Shown: positions 48,422 through 59,980, counted from the first letter of the stretch. The stretch: DNA of 64,000 nucleotides from Pholis gunnellus (GCA_910591455.2 OU342824.1:1149001-1213000), one strand, 5' to 3'. Numbers and translations are program-made. Notes: generated from the sequence alone by a model not told the origin.

Positions 48422-49293
48422 TCAACTGTCCTACTGTTATTACAGACATGTGAACTAACCGCAGACACTCAACTATCCTACTGTTATTACAGACATGTGA
48501 ACTAATTACAGACACTCAACTGTCCTGTTATTACAGACATGTGAACGAACCACAGACACTCAACTATCCTGTTATTACAGACATGTGAACCAACCACAGA
48601 CACTCAACTGTCCTGTTATTACAGACATGTGAACTAATTACAGACACTCAACTGTCCTGTTATTACAGACATGTGAACTAATTACAGACACTCAACTGTC
48701 CTGTTATTACAGACATGTGAACGAACCACAGACACTCAACTATCCTGTTATTACAGACATGTGAACTAATTACAGACACTCAACTGTCCTGTTATTACAG
48801 ACATGTGAACGAACCACAGACACTCAACTATCCTGTTATTACAGACATGTGAACCAACCACAGACACTCAACTGTCCTGTTATTACAGACATGTGAACTA
48901 ATTACAGACACTCAACTGTCCTGTTATTACAGACATGTGAACTAACCACAGACACTCAACTGTCCTGTTATTACAGACATGTGAACGAACCGCAGACACT
49001 CAAATGTCCTGTTATTACAGACATGTGAACCAACCACAGACACTCAACTATCCTACTGTTATTACGGACATGTGAACTAACCGCAGACACTCAACTGTCC
49101 TGTTATTACAGACATGTGAACGAACCGCAGACACTCAAATGTCCTGTTATTACAGACATGTGAACCAACCACAGACACTCAACTATCCTACTGTTATTAC
49201 GGACATGTGAACTAACCGCAGACACTCAACTGTCCTGTTATTACAGACATGTGATCGAACCACAGACACTCAAATGTCCTGCTGTTATTACAG
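48422..49293. repeat. Minisatellite, unit about 44 bp, roughly 19-20 copies
   Basis: The unit contains TGTTATTACAGACATGTGAA followed by CTAATTACAGACACTCAACT or close variants, head to tail. Some units carry an extra CTA ('tcctactgttatt'), so unit length varies by a few bases. Two or three unit variants alternate, a sign of higher-order expansion. Confidence 0.95.
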
Positions 49294-50115
49294 AATGAGT
49301 GCAAATTATATGTGTAATCAATACCAATTATTGGAACACCGATTTTGTTTTATATATGTGAAAGTTTAGGAACATCCTAAACTGTCACACACTTCTGTCA
49401 ATGTCAGCCACAAGGGCTCCCATATTCAGCATTCACCTGACAAAACCAGACAGCGTATTCTTGTGCTAAACCTGCCAGTCCCAACTTTTCAGAACTCCAG
49501 CTAGCCTTAGCCCCTCTGCTCAAGGTTGTCCTGAGTCCTGCCTGACAGAAATACAACACTCAGTAACTATTTCAAATGATATCTGGTCCCTGCCAACACT
49601 TGAACAACTTTTGTCTTTCTTCCGTGTTGTCTTTTATTCCCCCCTCTCTCTTTTGTTCTTTGGGGCCGTAAATTGTTTTTCGTTGGGGCCACGGCTTCTC
49701 CTTGAGCTTGTCATTGGTTTTCCCATTAAAGGCGACTTATGATAAAGTTTGGTCTGTGGAGAGGGGTCGGCCAGCTCAAGCCTGCTAGTTTGTCTGTCTC
49801 TGATTGTGTGTGTGGATGTGTGTGTCCTAGCAGAGGCAGAGCTGAGTGGGACAGTACAGCACACTTTGTCTCTATTACATTTCTTTAAGTTTCTGGGGAG
49901 TTTTGTTGATAGCATGAAATTGATCTGTTTCAGTGTCAAGATGACATTTGTTGTCCACAGTAAATCAAGGTATATGTGTGTTAATGTAAAGTGTGTGCGT
50001 TTTTCAATGGAAACAATTTTATAATACATGAAGACAGAGAAGCTTAGCAAATCCAAAACAGATTTTTTTGCGGTTGTTTGGGTCTTTTGAGCATGCTTTT
50101 CATACCAGAAAATAT
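49294..50115. other. Non-coding DNA, nothing recognised
   Basis: The 161-codon minus-strand open frame at 50119-49634 has no motif and a mixed, unlikely composition; I do not regard it as a gene. Confidence 0.4.
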
Positions 50116-50192
50116 ACACTGCTTAAAAAAATTAAATCACACATCAGTCGGTACTTGGTGGCGTTGGATGCACCCATACATAGCGTCCCAGA
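50116..50192 (-). mobile_element. Tc1-like transposon remnant, left part
   Basis: It begins with 'actgcttaaaaaaattaaa', typical of one end of a fish Tc1-like family, and continues through 'ggtggcgttggatgcaccca' to the 8-mer GTCCCAGA, where the hAT segment starts. The sequence resumes at 62154 after the 12-kb insertion. Confidence 0.75.
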
Positions 50193-50730
50193 CAGTGGCG
50201 GCTGGCCCATAGAGGGTGCTAGGGCACGCCCCCCCCCCCCTTGAGCCACAGAATATGTATGTGTATATAATACAACTTCTTTCCCCCATTATCTTATTTT
50301 CTGATTGCACAGCTACTGTCTCCCTCAGTTGCACTGCTTCTTACTGGAACTAAAACGCACGGATGTACTGAACAACCGTGAGATTAAACTCTTTATTAAC
50401 AAAGAAAGCAGGATGGACTTTGTCTTTAAGTGAACAGCAGCTTTGGTAAGTTAACTGCGTTTGTTTTTACATCTGCAGTAGCTTTAATATGCTTGTTTAT
50501 ATATTATTATTTGTACAGCTTATTTTTTATGAATATGGATTTTTGTTTGGTTTTATATGTGATAGGAACTATTGTTACGTCCAATGTTGCGCTGGGTTGC
50601 ACAGCAACAAGAAGACACGTGAAGCAGCAGAAGTCTATGGCCCAATCCCAATGTCCTCCCTAAACCGTAAGCCCTGAACCCTCAAGGACTTAATTGACAT
50701 CACCTGGTAAGTGGTTGAGTGTGAGAGGCT

Positions 50731-51649
50731 GCAATAAATCTGAAATACTCATTATCGGCCCAAACTCCCTCACCCGCTCAGCCCAGCCCTTCTCTCTCAA
50801 CATTGATGGCTCCATCGTCACCCCCTCCACCCAGGTCCGCAACCTCGGTATCCACGACCCCACCCTTTCTTTCATACCCGACGCCAACCACATCACCAAA
50901 ACTGCCTTCTTTCACCTCAGGAACATTGCACGCCTCCGGCCCTCCCTGTCCTCTACCACCATCGAAATTCTCATCCATGCCCTCATAACCTCCAGACTCG
51001 ACTACTGCAACAGCATCCTCTATGGCTCTCCCAACAAAATCCTCAATAAACTCCAATATGTTCAGAACTCTGCCGCTCAACTGCTCAACACCACCTGCCG
51101 CTATGAGCACATCACCCCGGTCCTTCGCAACCTCCACTGGCTCCCGGTCAAATACAGAATAGACTTTAAAATATTACTCACCACCTACAAAGCCCTAAAC
51201 AACCTGGCCCCTCCCTACCTTTCAGATCTCCTCCCCCTCCACGCCCCAACCCGTAGTCTCAGGTCCGCCGATGTAAACACTCTGAAGACCATCAGGACCA
51301 AGCACCGGACCTGGGGTGACAGGGCCTTCTCAGCTGCTGCACCCCCCCCTCTGGAACGCCCTCCCCATCCACATCCGTGAGGCTCCCTCCCTATCATCAT
51401 TCAAACAAGCCCTCAAAACCCACCTCTTCAAACTCTCCTTCACCTGCTAACCCCTGCACCCTACCTTCCACTACATGACCCATTCCGCACAGCTTCTCCA
51501 GTTTTCTTTTTTTACCAAAATGTTCTGTTTGTTTGCTCCTCTGGCTTTCTTTTTTATTCTGTTTGTCTCTGCCCTATGTAAAGCGTCTTTGGGTATTTAG
51601 AAAAGTGCTATATAAAATTAAAGTATTATTATTATTATTATTATTATAA
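50731..51649 (+). repeat. LINE 3' part (L2/CR1-like) with (ATT)n tail
   Basis: One frame reads ITKTAFFHLRNIARLRPSLS, RLDYCNSILYGSPNKILNKL, HITPVLRNLHWLPVKYRI and LLTTYKALNNLAPPYLSDLL, typical of the end of a LINE reverse transcriptase. The frame is shifted in a run of C near 51340, after which the intact version reads on in another frame (NALPIHIREAPSLSSFK). It ends with ATT repeats at 51610-51649. Clade is not certain. Confidence 0.85.
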
Positions 51650-52047
51650 GGGCTTGAAATGGTATAAATAGGAATGGGACAGCACTTTGTGTCATCTGAC
51701 GTCACCTTGACAGCGTCGCAAAACATGTTGCATACCATTGTGAGTTTGGGAATTTTGATTTTAAATGTATTTATTTCTTCGCGGCCTAGGAGGTGTCGAC
51801 TGCCCGATTTCAATGTCTTGCAGGCTCTTGCCTTACAGAGTGGACGAGAGGTAATTTTCAAGTAATCTATTCACTTGTTTCTGTCAGAAAAACAAAAATG
51901 TTAAGACATTGATAAATAAACTTAATATATGCTTGCATTGCTTTGATTTCATGTGTTTTATGTACTATCTTAAATCATTATTAATGTAGTGTTTCTGTGT
52001 AAATTCAGGCATTCCAGTGCACTCACTATGCCAGGCTGAACAGCCTT

Positions 52048-53843
52048 GTGCCAGTCCTCAGGACCTACATGAATGTGGAACGAGACATGAGGATTGACTT
52101 TAGGGTGTCAAGAGAGGCCTTCAACGGCCTTCTAACCATTTTGCACCGGGAGAGGGATCATGGCTGGGGACATCATTTAGAGGTCCTTATTTTTGTGTTT
52201 TGGCTGACCCATGGGGTATCTTACCGGGTGACTACACGGGTTTTAGATGTGCCAAAATCCACAATTTGTAGGGTTGTGCACAGGATTGCTAAAGATATTC
52301 GTCGCTGTAAATCTAAGGTCATCTTCTTCCCCTGCCCTAACACCTTGGAGGAAGTTGGCCAAGGATTTGGACAGCTGGCACAGCATCCATCCATCCATTT
52401 TCCTCCTCTTATCCGGGGTCGGGTCGCGGTGGCAGCAGGCCAAGCAGGCTGACCCAGACTTCCCTCTCGCCCGCAACATTTTCCAGCTCATACTGGGGGA
52501 TCCCGAGGCGTTCCCAGGCCAGCTGGGAGATATAATCCCTCCAGCGTGTTCTGGGTCTTCCCCGGGGTCTCCTCCCAGTTGGACGTGCCCGGAAAACCTC
52601 CAATGGGAGGCGTCCAGGAGGCATCCTGATTAGATGCCCGAACCACCTCAGCTGACTCCTTTCGATGCGAAGGAGTAGCGGCTCGACTCCAAGTTCCCTA
52701 CTGATGTCCGAGCTCCTTACCCTATCTCTAAGGCTGAGCCCGGCCACCCTACGGAGGAAACTCATTTCGGCCGCTTGTACCCGCGACCTTGTCCTTTCGG
52801 TCACGACCCAGAGTTCGTGACCATAGGTGAGGGTAGGAACGTAGACCGACCAGTAAATTGAGAGCTTTGCCTTCCGGCTCAGCTCTCTCTTCACCAAGAC
52901 GGTCCGGTGCAGCGCCTGCTTTACTGCTGCAGCCGCACTGATCCGCCTGTCGATCTCCCGCTCCATCTTACCCTCACTCGTGAACAAGACCCAGAGATAC
53001 TTGAACTCCTTCACTTGAGATAGGCAGTCTGTCCCCACCTGGAGGGAGCAATCCACCGGTTTCCGGCAGAGCACAGCATGACTCCTTCAATAAGGCTGTG
53101 GGGGCCATAGATGGCTGTCAAATTAGAATTAAACCACCAAAACATAACCAGTTTGATTATTACAATTACAAGCAGTTTCACTCCATTCAATTGCAAGGCA
53201 TCCGTGACTCTGGGAGATTTCTGACATTTTTGTTGGTTATGGAGGTTCAGTACATGATACTTGGATTTTGAGAAACAGCCCCGTTTATTTCAAAGCACTG
53301 TACCCCCCACCTGGTTATTTTCTTTTGGGAGATGGAGGCTACCCTTGTCTTGAGCTCCGTATTGCTATTATGACCCCTTTCAGGCACCCATTACAAGGAA
53401 GGATGCAGGAGCGCTTTAATAAAAAGCATGCCAGAGCCCGTTCTATAATTGAGAGGACATTTGGGGTCATGAAGGCACGGTGGCGGGCCACCTTATTCAA
53501 GGCGCTGGAGGTTAGGCCCAAGTTCTGTTCTAAAGTTGCCCTGGCCTGTGCATTCCTCCACAATGTATGCCTCAGACATGGGGATGTCATGGAAGAGCCA
53601 GAGCTCCACCCTGAGGAACCTGGTCCCCCTGCTCCACCTGATGACTTCCAGGAGAAGAGTGGGGCCCACATGAGGGACAGGCTATGTGCCCACACATCTG
53701 CACCCCAGCACCTTCAAGCCCCATTAAGGGGGATGCGCCATACTGTAGTGCAATCTCCTGAAACGTCATTGGCCTACAGTCTACTGTGCGAAAGTGAAAC
53801 ATTTGCCCCCCCAGCGGTCAAAGTCTGCATAAAGTCTGCGTAA
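52048..53843 (+). pseudogene. Harbinger transposase, interrupted by a LINE and a frameshift
   Basis: The first part (52048-52386) reads FRVSREAFNGLLTILHRERD and RVLDVPKSTICRVVHRIAKD, the N-terminal helix-turn-helix-like region. After the LINE the frame resumes at 53080 with KAVGAIDGCQIRIKPPKHNQ, holding the first catalytic Asp. One base appears to be lost near 53222, moving the frame to GSVHDTWILRNSPVYF. Then come FLLGDGGYPCLELR with the second Asp, and ARARSIIERTFGVMKARWRA with the catalytic Glu. The DDE triad is thus visible but the gene is dead. Confidence 0.88.
52387..53070 (-). repeat. RTE-like LINE 3' fragment inserted in the transposase
   Basis: The minus frame reads QVKEFKYLWVLFTSEGKMER, RELSRKAKLSIYWSVYVPTL, RVQAAEMSFLRRVAGLSLRD and FRARPTGRRPRGRPRTRWRD, a common fish RTE-type C-terminus. 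Its 3' end has GGAT repeats (CCATCCATCC at 52387). A 9-bp target duplication GCACAGCAT flanks it (52378-52386, 53071-53079). It is severely 5'-truncated. Confidence 0.9.
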
Positions 53844-54240
53844 GTTGAAGAACGTGTAATGTCGCCATCAAGTGGTCTAATAATATCAGTGGAATCAATA
53901 AATGTAGAATGGATATTTGTCCCTGAAGTTGTCAAACTGTGGTATCAGCAGCAGAATCATGTACCACCATCTACTCCAAGCACATGTTAGTTTGTGCATT
54001 ACACTGACTTCTTTCATGATTATTTTCATACATGCACCACAATACATAAGATCTGGAAACAGAAATCTGCACATTGGTCCAGCAGCTGCTAGACGTGTCC
54101 CTTCATACCTAAAGATCTTTAATACTTTCTTTGTCTTTACAGGAGGGAGCGTCAACAGAGTCCCCACCACTGGAAAATATGCACACAAGATTCCCACATG
54201 TGTGGAATATGAAGGAGTCACAGGAGGAGTCTAGAACACG

Positions 54241-54860
54241 CCTCACCTCCTTTCAAGGTAGATGTTGCAGACACTGTTATCATCTGGATTGATTCATGTG
54301 TGTAAAATTGTCCATTTCAGATTGTAATTAGCTATTTATTGTGATACCTGTTGATGTTATAATAGAATGACGCTATAAATAGAGAATCTCAAGTATATTT
54401 GTGTCAGCAAATGCTACATAATTCATGTCATTTATTCAGGTTACTGTCCTATCTTTTTTCAATAAAATGCATCTTATTCCAAATCAAAATGATACATGTG
54501 AGAGAATGATTTTTGTTTACATTTGTCACTTCTGTCTTTTCAAATTCCCTTATGACACCTGGGAGGCTAATTAGAAGTAGTTTTATATCTTCTGAGGCTG
54601 TTTAATGTTTCTATTGCAAAATGATCTGATGTCATTGTAATAGAGGCATATGCACTGACATGCAAGTAATCTGAAACTCTATATACCCATGTCCATATTG
54701 TTGATGAAAACAAACACTTCTGTTGTTGTATTCATTAATTGATATTCCACAACTCAATGTTACTGTAACACTTAACACTTTATTGAATACAGTGCATGAA
54801 ATGGAGAACAATCAGAAAAAACAGTGCAGTCATAGAAAAGAAGACTACAATATGTACATG
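54241..54860. other. Non-coding DNA inside the 12-kb segment
   Basis: AT-rich, no gene recognised. The junction between the Harbinger element and the minus-strand gene block must lie here or slightly left of it. Confidence 0.4.
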
Positions 54861-55140
54861 AAGATCTTAACTATTTACAATGTGCATGAGTATGTACAGG
54901 AAGATCTTAACTATTTACAATGTGCACGAGTATGTACAGGAAGATCTTAACTATTTACAATGTGCACGAGTATGTACAGGAAGATCTTAACTATTTACAA
55001 TGTGCACGAGTATGTACAGGAAGATCTTAACTATTTACAATGTGCATGAGTATGTACAGGAAGATCTTAACTATTTACAATGTGCACGAGTATGTACAGG
55101 AAGATCTTAACTATTTACAATATGCACAAGTATTTACAGG
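54861..55140. repeat. Tandem repeat, seven exact-length 40-bp units
   Basis: Units begin AAGATCTTAACTATTTACAA and end GTATGTACAGG; the only changes are C/T at one position and a few bases in the last unit. It overlaps the stop end of the minus-strand frame at 55764-55111, so it would lie at the 3' end of that gene. Confidence 0.95.
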
Positions 55141-56399
55141 GTGTCTACAGCTCATCGCTCCAACTTGTCCACAACAGAGGTAAAGTGTTCGTAGCTGTCG
55201 TACACTGTGTTGACCTTTTGATGTGGACATCATTTTTACAGGGCAGAAAGCCTTTCTTTTGTACTTTTTATGTCCCTGGGTCGGTTGGCCACAGCATGTA
55301 CAGGCAGGCAGATTCTGCACTTGTGACACCTTTACTCCTACTGCAGAGGGCTGTTCCAGACTCTTTCTCTTGTACTGCGTAGCTCTGGCCCAGGACGGTG
55401 GGCTTAACTCAAGTGGAGCAGACATTGTGAGCAGAGTAGGAGGAGCAGACATTGTGGGCAGAGTTGTAGGGACTGATGTCATAGGAGGAGCAGGCAGTAT
55501 GGGCCGTGTGGAGGGGCCAGCAGTCTCAGCGGTTGCTGTGGATGCAGAGAGGGAGGGCACAGGTCTGCTGATGGTAGAGGTGGCAGAGGGGTTTCTAACT
55601 GCCGGTAGCAAAAGTGGCAGTGGTGGTTGAGGCCGGGAGAGTGGCATGATTATGTCCGTCCTTCCCTTCAACACTTTAGTCCCTGCCATGCTGGGTGTGT
55701 GGGCACATACTCCATCAGGCCTCAAGGAGACTGGAGACTTGTGGGAAGCTCTCTGCGTATTCATTCAGGTACTCCTTCACCAACTGGTTGCCCACCTTCC
55801 CCTTTCTCTGTGGGTTTGTTGTCTCCGCTCTGTGCTTGTCGAGCATGCTGGAATCATACACATCAACTTAGTACTTATATCATTAATATCACTGCACTGG
55901 AGATATCGAGTAAAGAAACTTTGCAAAGATGAATAATAAACACTGATGATAGTTTTTGTGCAAACAGATATACAGGCCCATAAACATTGTATTTAAACTG
56001 CATAGCCTACAATGGTATTGATATAATAATGACAATATAACATGCTTACCGCTTCATGTAGCCGACATAGTTTGCCACAAGCCAGTGGAATGGAGCATTT
56101 TCGTACTGGCCAAATGGAACCACCAGCTTTCCCAGACACAGCTGACGCGATGGTGCGGGTACACCCTCTGCTTGAAGGAGCATCTCTGCGTGGGCCAGAG
56201 AAGAGGTCTCGTACAGCAGCTCCTGTGGAGGTTTGGGGAAGACTGTTCTCTTCTCCCTGTAGTCACGGGCTTCTTTGGTCGCTGTCACTACGGCCTGCTG
56301 ACTATTCCCAGGGGCATCTGGGTTGATGATGCAGATTACGGGGGTCGCCATCTTCAAATGTAGCTGAAATACACTTGTAGAGTAACACCACAACAACAA
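55111..56399 (-). CDS. Mobile-element-associated gene with a Cys-rich C-terminus, two exons, frame broken
   Basis: I do not recognise this protein. Exon 1 (about 56350-56050) starts MATPVICIINPDAPGNSQQA and ends WLVANYVGYMK at a clean donor (GTAAGC). Exon 2 follows acceptor TTCCAG near 55843 and reads MLDKHRAETTNPQRKGKVGN and QLVKEYLNEYAESFPQVSS. That frame then meets a stop near 55710, while another frame (55764-55111) stays open. It gives a Pro/Ser/Thr-rich middle and an end with CTCCGQPTQGHKKYKRKAFC, a possible zinc-binding motif, and further CC, C and CAYC pairs. So either one base was lost or a short intron was missed. It lies downstream of the large CXC gene on the same strand and may be its partner. 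Confidence 0.45.
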
Positions 56400-57009
56400 A
56401 ATATTATTATTACTATATTAGATATTGTTATATTATAATAATACATTACTAATATAACAATGAATATACAACAGGCCATTGATATCCTTTTAGCACACAT
56501 AGTCCAGGCAATCTAGCCAATTTTACCATCCAAAATGGAAAAAATTGCAACAGAATTTATTTGGGCACAGAGGTCTTCTATGAAGTGTCCTGAATAACAT
56601 ACTAAAAGTCCTAAGAAATTACTGTTGCGGAAAAAGGTTAAATATGCAAATATCCAAGATGGCCGCCATAAATATATAATGTCTCATATCTCCACTATCA
56701 GAAGAGACATTTGAATGATTTAAAATGCTATTATACAGTATAATATAGTTTTTGGACATAAGGAATCATTTAGAATATGTTTTGACTTGATCGGATGCAA
56801 TAACCATGGAAAGAAATCCAATATGGTCACCAAAAATCCATTTCTTATCATATATTTGCACTGATATACAACATTTTTCCGACATATTTCATTGAATGAA
56901 ATTTTATTCTAATATAATCAAGGCAGGTAAGTATTTTCTAGTTTATTCACTACATTGAACTTTAGTAACACACTCATCAACATAAATTCTACACATCACA
57001 TAACGAGTA
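56400..57009. other. AT-rich spacer between the two minus-strand genes
   Basis: No gene. It includes 'atccaagatggccgccataa' near 56651 and 'atccaatatggtcaccaaaa' near 56816, two similar words that may be part of a repeat. It should contain the 3' end of the large gene and the promoter of the downstream gene. Confidence 0.35.
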
Positions 57010-57093
57010 TAACAGAAAGGTGGCACAACATGCTACTATTGTCAATACAGTGATTGATCATTGTAGTCGATACACCGTTGGACTGGGTCCAAC

Positions 57094-57831
57094 TCAACCC
57101 TCGTCATCATATGCATTTGACAAGTCTGGTAACTGTGAGTTGGTACAGCTTACACCACGGCATTCTCTGCACATATTTGTGCAAGGCAAGCCATATTTTC
57201 GGCATGTGCACCTCCGGGTGGTACAGTCCTTTTTACAGCTACAACAGATGACATCCAGTAGTTCTGATGGAGCGGCTGGTTGGTCGGTCTGTATTGGCAG
57301 ATATCTCCCGTCAACAACGTTCCATCCAAAATCCTCTGGTCTCATATTGATGCAGGCATCTCTCCATTCCATAACCTGATAGTATACACAAAGGCTGTGA
57401 TACTTAGAGGAGCCAGAGGTTGGTGGTAGACTTTGGGGTTCCACGGCGGTGGTGCCTTTTGAAACCTTGTCACAGAACCGCCGGTATCGTAAGCTGTGTA
57501 GTCCTTCGTCTTCGGCACCACCATACATTGACACCAATGCCTTCTCTCCAGCTGCAATGATCGTCTCCTTTGCTTGATGAGGTTGACTGAACACTTTGGC
57601 CTGATTCTAGAACACAGGGTCATTCTCAATTTTCTTGACTGCCACGCCCTTCCCTAAACCAAACAGGCGAGAGGTAGTATCACAGCCTGAAATTGCGTGG
57701 ACAAAGAGCAGATGATCACAAAGTTTAGGACCGAGTAACTCCCTGGATTGTTTTATGCACCAGACTCTTCTTTTTGGTGGATTGTTTAGGCTCTGGTGCC
57801 ATGAACAACTCGTGTGTGTCCATTTCGACAT
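57094..57831 (-). CDS. Large CXC gene, C-terminal frame with CXC cysteine domain (one internal TAG)
   Basis: After the frameshift the protein reads KRRVWCIKQSRELLGPKLCD and FVHAISGCDTTSRLFGLGKG, meets TAG at 57609-57607, and continues in the same frame with NQAKVFSQPHQAKETIIAAG and EKALVSMYGGAEDEGLHSLR. The end has ten or more cysteines in CXC-like spacing and stops at 57094. Confidence 0.6.
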
Positions 57832-59146
57832 GGTGCAGTAGGAGAATCAGCAAGTCTGTGTCATCCCCGATCAGTACAGTGTCTTTTGTTTGGGCAGAGG
57901 CAACTGCTGTTTGAACAATCAACACGTCGGCGTCTTGCGTTGCCTGGTCTATGCTACAGCCAGCTCTCTCCAGCTTGTCGCTCAGATAATGGATGAATCG
58001 CTTCTTGTTGGCCTTGTTGTTCAGGAAATCTTCTTTCTTTGATTGAATCATCATGTCACCATTGAAGTGTACTGTCACACCAGCACAAGCCCCTGTTCGT
58101 CTCAGTTTTGTGGCATCTTTAATTGCGGGCTCATCTTTGTACCCATCAAAGACAACAACAGCAGCTCCATACTTATGTGTGACGTACGCAACGTACATTT
58201 GACACACACTGTCAAATGTAGATCCTCTTGGCCATGGTATGCGATGAAGTAGAGCACCACAATCTAGCACATACTGGACATTTGCACTGGGTTCTCGTTG
58301 CTCTCCCTTCATAGATTTCCAGAGCACATCGGCCAATGTTGCCTTATTTGCCTGCAGGGGGAGTGCAGCTGATTCAAACAGTGCAGGTGGATGAGTGCAG
58401 AGCTCATACTTGAATAAGGATGAAACATCTTCTGAACGCTGTCCTATAGTTACCAACCTCTGAAATATCAACTGTGGATCCACCATTACAGATTCTCCTT
58501 TGACCTTCACTCTTGATCTTGATCCAAGTGTGGTGGCCTGGTCAGCTTTCTTGAAGACATAATCTTCTACAGATACCCCGACCACAGAGTTTAGAATATC
58601 TTCCCCAATTTCTCTTGATCGGTCAGCGTTGACTCCTTTTTGGGCCGTCATGCCATTGGCAATGTTGAACAGTGATGGATTCTCAATGAATGGATCCCTC
58701 TGTGCGAGGTAGCTGATAAGATTCAGGGTGTCATTGACATCTCTAGCTTGTCTAGCCTTTGACATATCCTTGTGTTGGTCACTGGTCTCAAATGACACAC
58801 CAGTGAACTTCTGCATGGCATCATTCATGTTGGCACATGCCGGCATGGACATGACCCACAGTAGGCGTTGAGTTTCGGTCATGCCCTTTCCTCGTGTCAG
58901 GCCTCCGTGTGTCTTTACGCTCCTCATTAGCACCTGCTCTATGATGAGGTCTGTGAACAGTCCTCCCCAGTATCTGTCACTACGCCTCACTACATGATAC
59001 CCTTCCTCGAATTTCTGATGGACATCGGGGTGTGTTTCGGGCAGCATGGTCATCGTTTGCAGATATATATATGTGGACTTTGCATATAATTTGTGTCCCG
59101 CTGCTGCAAAGTAGGGTAGCATTTCACGTACTGACTGAAGATGCAA
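57725..59146 (-). CDS. Large CXC gene, third frame (473 codons, PIN/FEN-like motif)
   Basis: Same frame as the preceding piece after the TGA. It carries YAKSTYIYLQTMTMLPETHP, RRSDRYWGGLFTDLIIEQVL and, near its end, DADVLIVQTAVASA and VLIGDDTDLLILLLHH. Acidic residues spaced like this are typical of PIN/FEN nucleases, although activity is an inference. It leaves the frame in the AAAAAGAAG run at about 57771. Confidence 0.6.
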   Translation of the reverse strand: MHLQSVREMLPYFAAAGHKLYAKSTYIYLQTMTMLPETHPDVHQKFEEGYHVVRRSDRYWGGLFTDLIIEQVLMRSVKTHGGLTRGKGMTETQRLLWVMSMPACANMNDAMQKFTGVSFETSDQHKDMSKARQARDVNDTLNLISYLAQRDPFIENPSLFNIANGMTAQKGVNADRSREIGEDILNSVVGVSVEDYVFKKADQATTLGSRSRVKVKGESVMVDPQLIFQRLVTIGQRSEDVSSLFKYELCTHPPALFESAALPLQANKATLADVLWKSMKGEQREPSANVQYVLDCGALLHRIPWPRGSTFDSVCQMYVAYVTHKYGAAVVVFDGYKDEPAIKDATKLRRTGACAGVTVHFNGDMMIQSKKEDFLNNKANKKRFIHYLSDKLERAGCSIDQATQDADVLIVQTAVASAQTKDTVLIGDDTDLLILLLHHVEMDTHELFMAPEPKQSTKKKSLVHKTIQGVTRS

Positions 59147-59161
59147 TCGCCAGTTTCCCGT

Positions 59162-59980
59162 TCACTCTGCTTTGAGAAACCTTCGCAGGATATCCACCAT
59201 CTCCAGATAGTGTAACCATAAGGTTGCTGTGCGCCCAGTCATCGTTTCTTTCTTCCCATGCACTTTACTTTGGAGTCGCACTAACACTTCTGATGAACAC
59301 ACCTCTTCCACAGAGAATGTACACGACATTGCTCTGTCATACAGTTCCTCCGCTGCAGTCAAGTCAGTCGTGATGGTGTCTGTGTCTAAATTGTGTGTCT
59401 CGTCATCATCTGACCGTTCCGGATTTTGTAGAACACCTACAGCTTCAGAGTCATCAGCTTCCTGGTTAGTTGGTACTGGAACGTTGTATGTATTGGCCAC
59501 AAGAATGGTATTGAGTGCAGCATCTACCAGCAGGTGACCACGGACTACCCTTGACACAGCTTTGCCAGTCAACATGTGGCTAACAGTGTTGCTAGCATAT
59601 GCAATCTCGAGGAGTTCCTGTAGTCCTGAATCGGTCATCAGGTGTCCGATACTGCCTAAGAAGCTCATCTGCATATGGAACCCACCAAGCCTCAGAACCA
59701 TACACTTCAGATCACTGTCATCGGGCTGAGACCGGATAATCATCATCGCTTTCCAATATAAGAGCTGGTCAAATGTCAGGACTGGAGTGACATCATATTG
59801 CTTCGCCTGAGCTGTTACGAAATGCAGTGTAGAGTAGATACATGATGTATTGCCTGGATCAAGATCAATCATTGGCAAGAACATCACTGAGGCCTTTCTG
59901 GATGTTGACCATGATGCAACATCTGCATCATACCAGCCCATGCTGGTCTTGGAGAATGAAGGAGTAGTGAGCTCTTCCAT
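59162..59980 (-). CDS. Large CXC gene, second frame (272 codons)
   Basis: Overlaps the end of the previous frame and carries VTPVLTFDQLLYWKAMMII, LRLGGFHMQMSFLGSIGHLM and VSHMLTGKAVSRVVRGHLL. It stops at TGA 59164-59162, but the same frame continues at once with TGNWRLHLQSVREMLPYFAA, so this stop looks like a point mutation (CGA to TGA would explain it). Confidence 0.55.
   Translation of the reverse strand: MEELTTPSFSKTSMGWYDADVASWSTSRKASVMFLPMIDLDPGNTSCIYSTLHFVTAQAKQYDVTPVLTFDQLLYWKAMMIIRSQPDDSDLKCMVLRLGGFHMQMSFLGSIGHLMTDSGLQELLEIAYASNTVSHMLTGKAVSRVVRGHLLVDAALNTILVANTYNVPVPTNQEADDSEAVGVLQNPERSDDDETHNLDTDTITTDLTAAEELYDRAMSCTFSVEEVCSSEVLVRLQSKVHGKKETMTGRTATLWLHYLEMVDILRRFLKAE

Larger units (their letters stand above)
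50639..54240 (+). mobile_element. Second PIF/Harbinger element, right end not found
   Basis: A left terminus begins GGCCCAATCCCAATGTCCTC at 50639, as in known fish Harbinger ends. A transposase follows at 52048-53843. No matching inverted end was found to the right; the limit given is where recognisable sequence stops. Two LINEs sit inside (50731-51649 and 52387-53070). Confidence 0.6.

Noticed and set aside
48422..49293. CRISPR-like array
   Set aside because: Units are contiguous near-identical copies without unique spacers, and the genome is vertebrate; it is a minisatellite.
49634..50119. 161-codon minus-strand frame
   Set aside because: Composition and lack of any motif make it a chance frame.
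50778..51137. 119-codon Gly/Glu/Val-rich minus-strand frame
   Set aside because: Shadow of the LINE reverse transcriptase frame on the plus strand.
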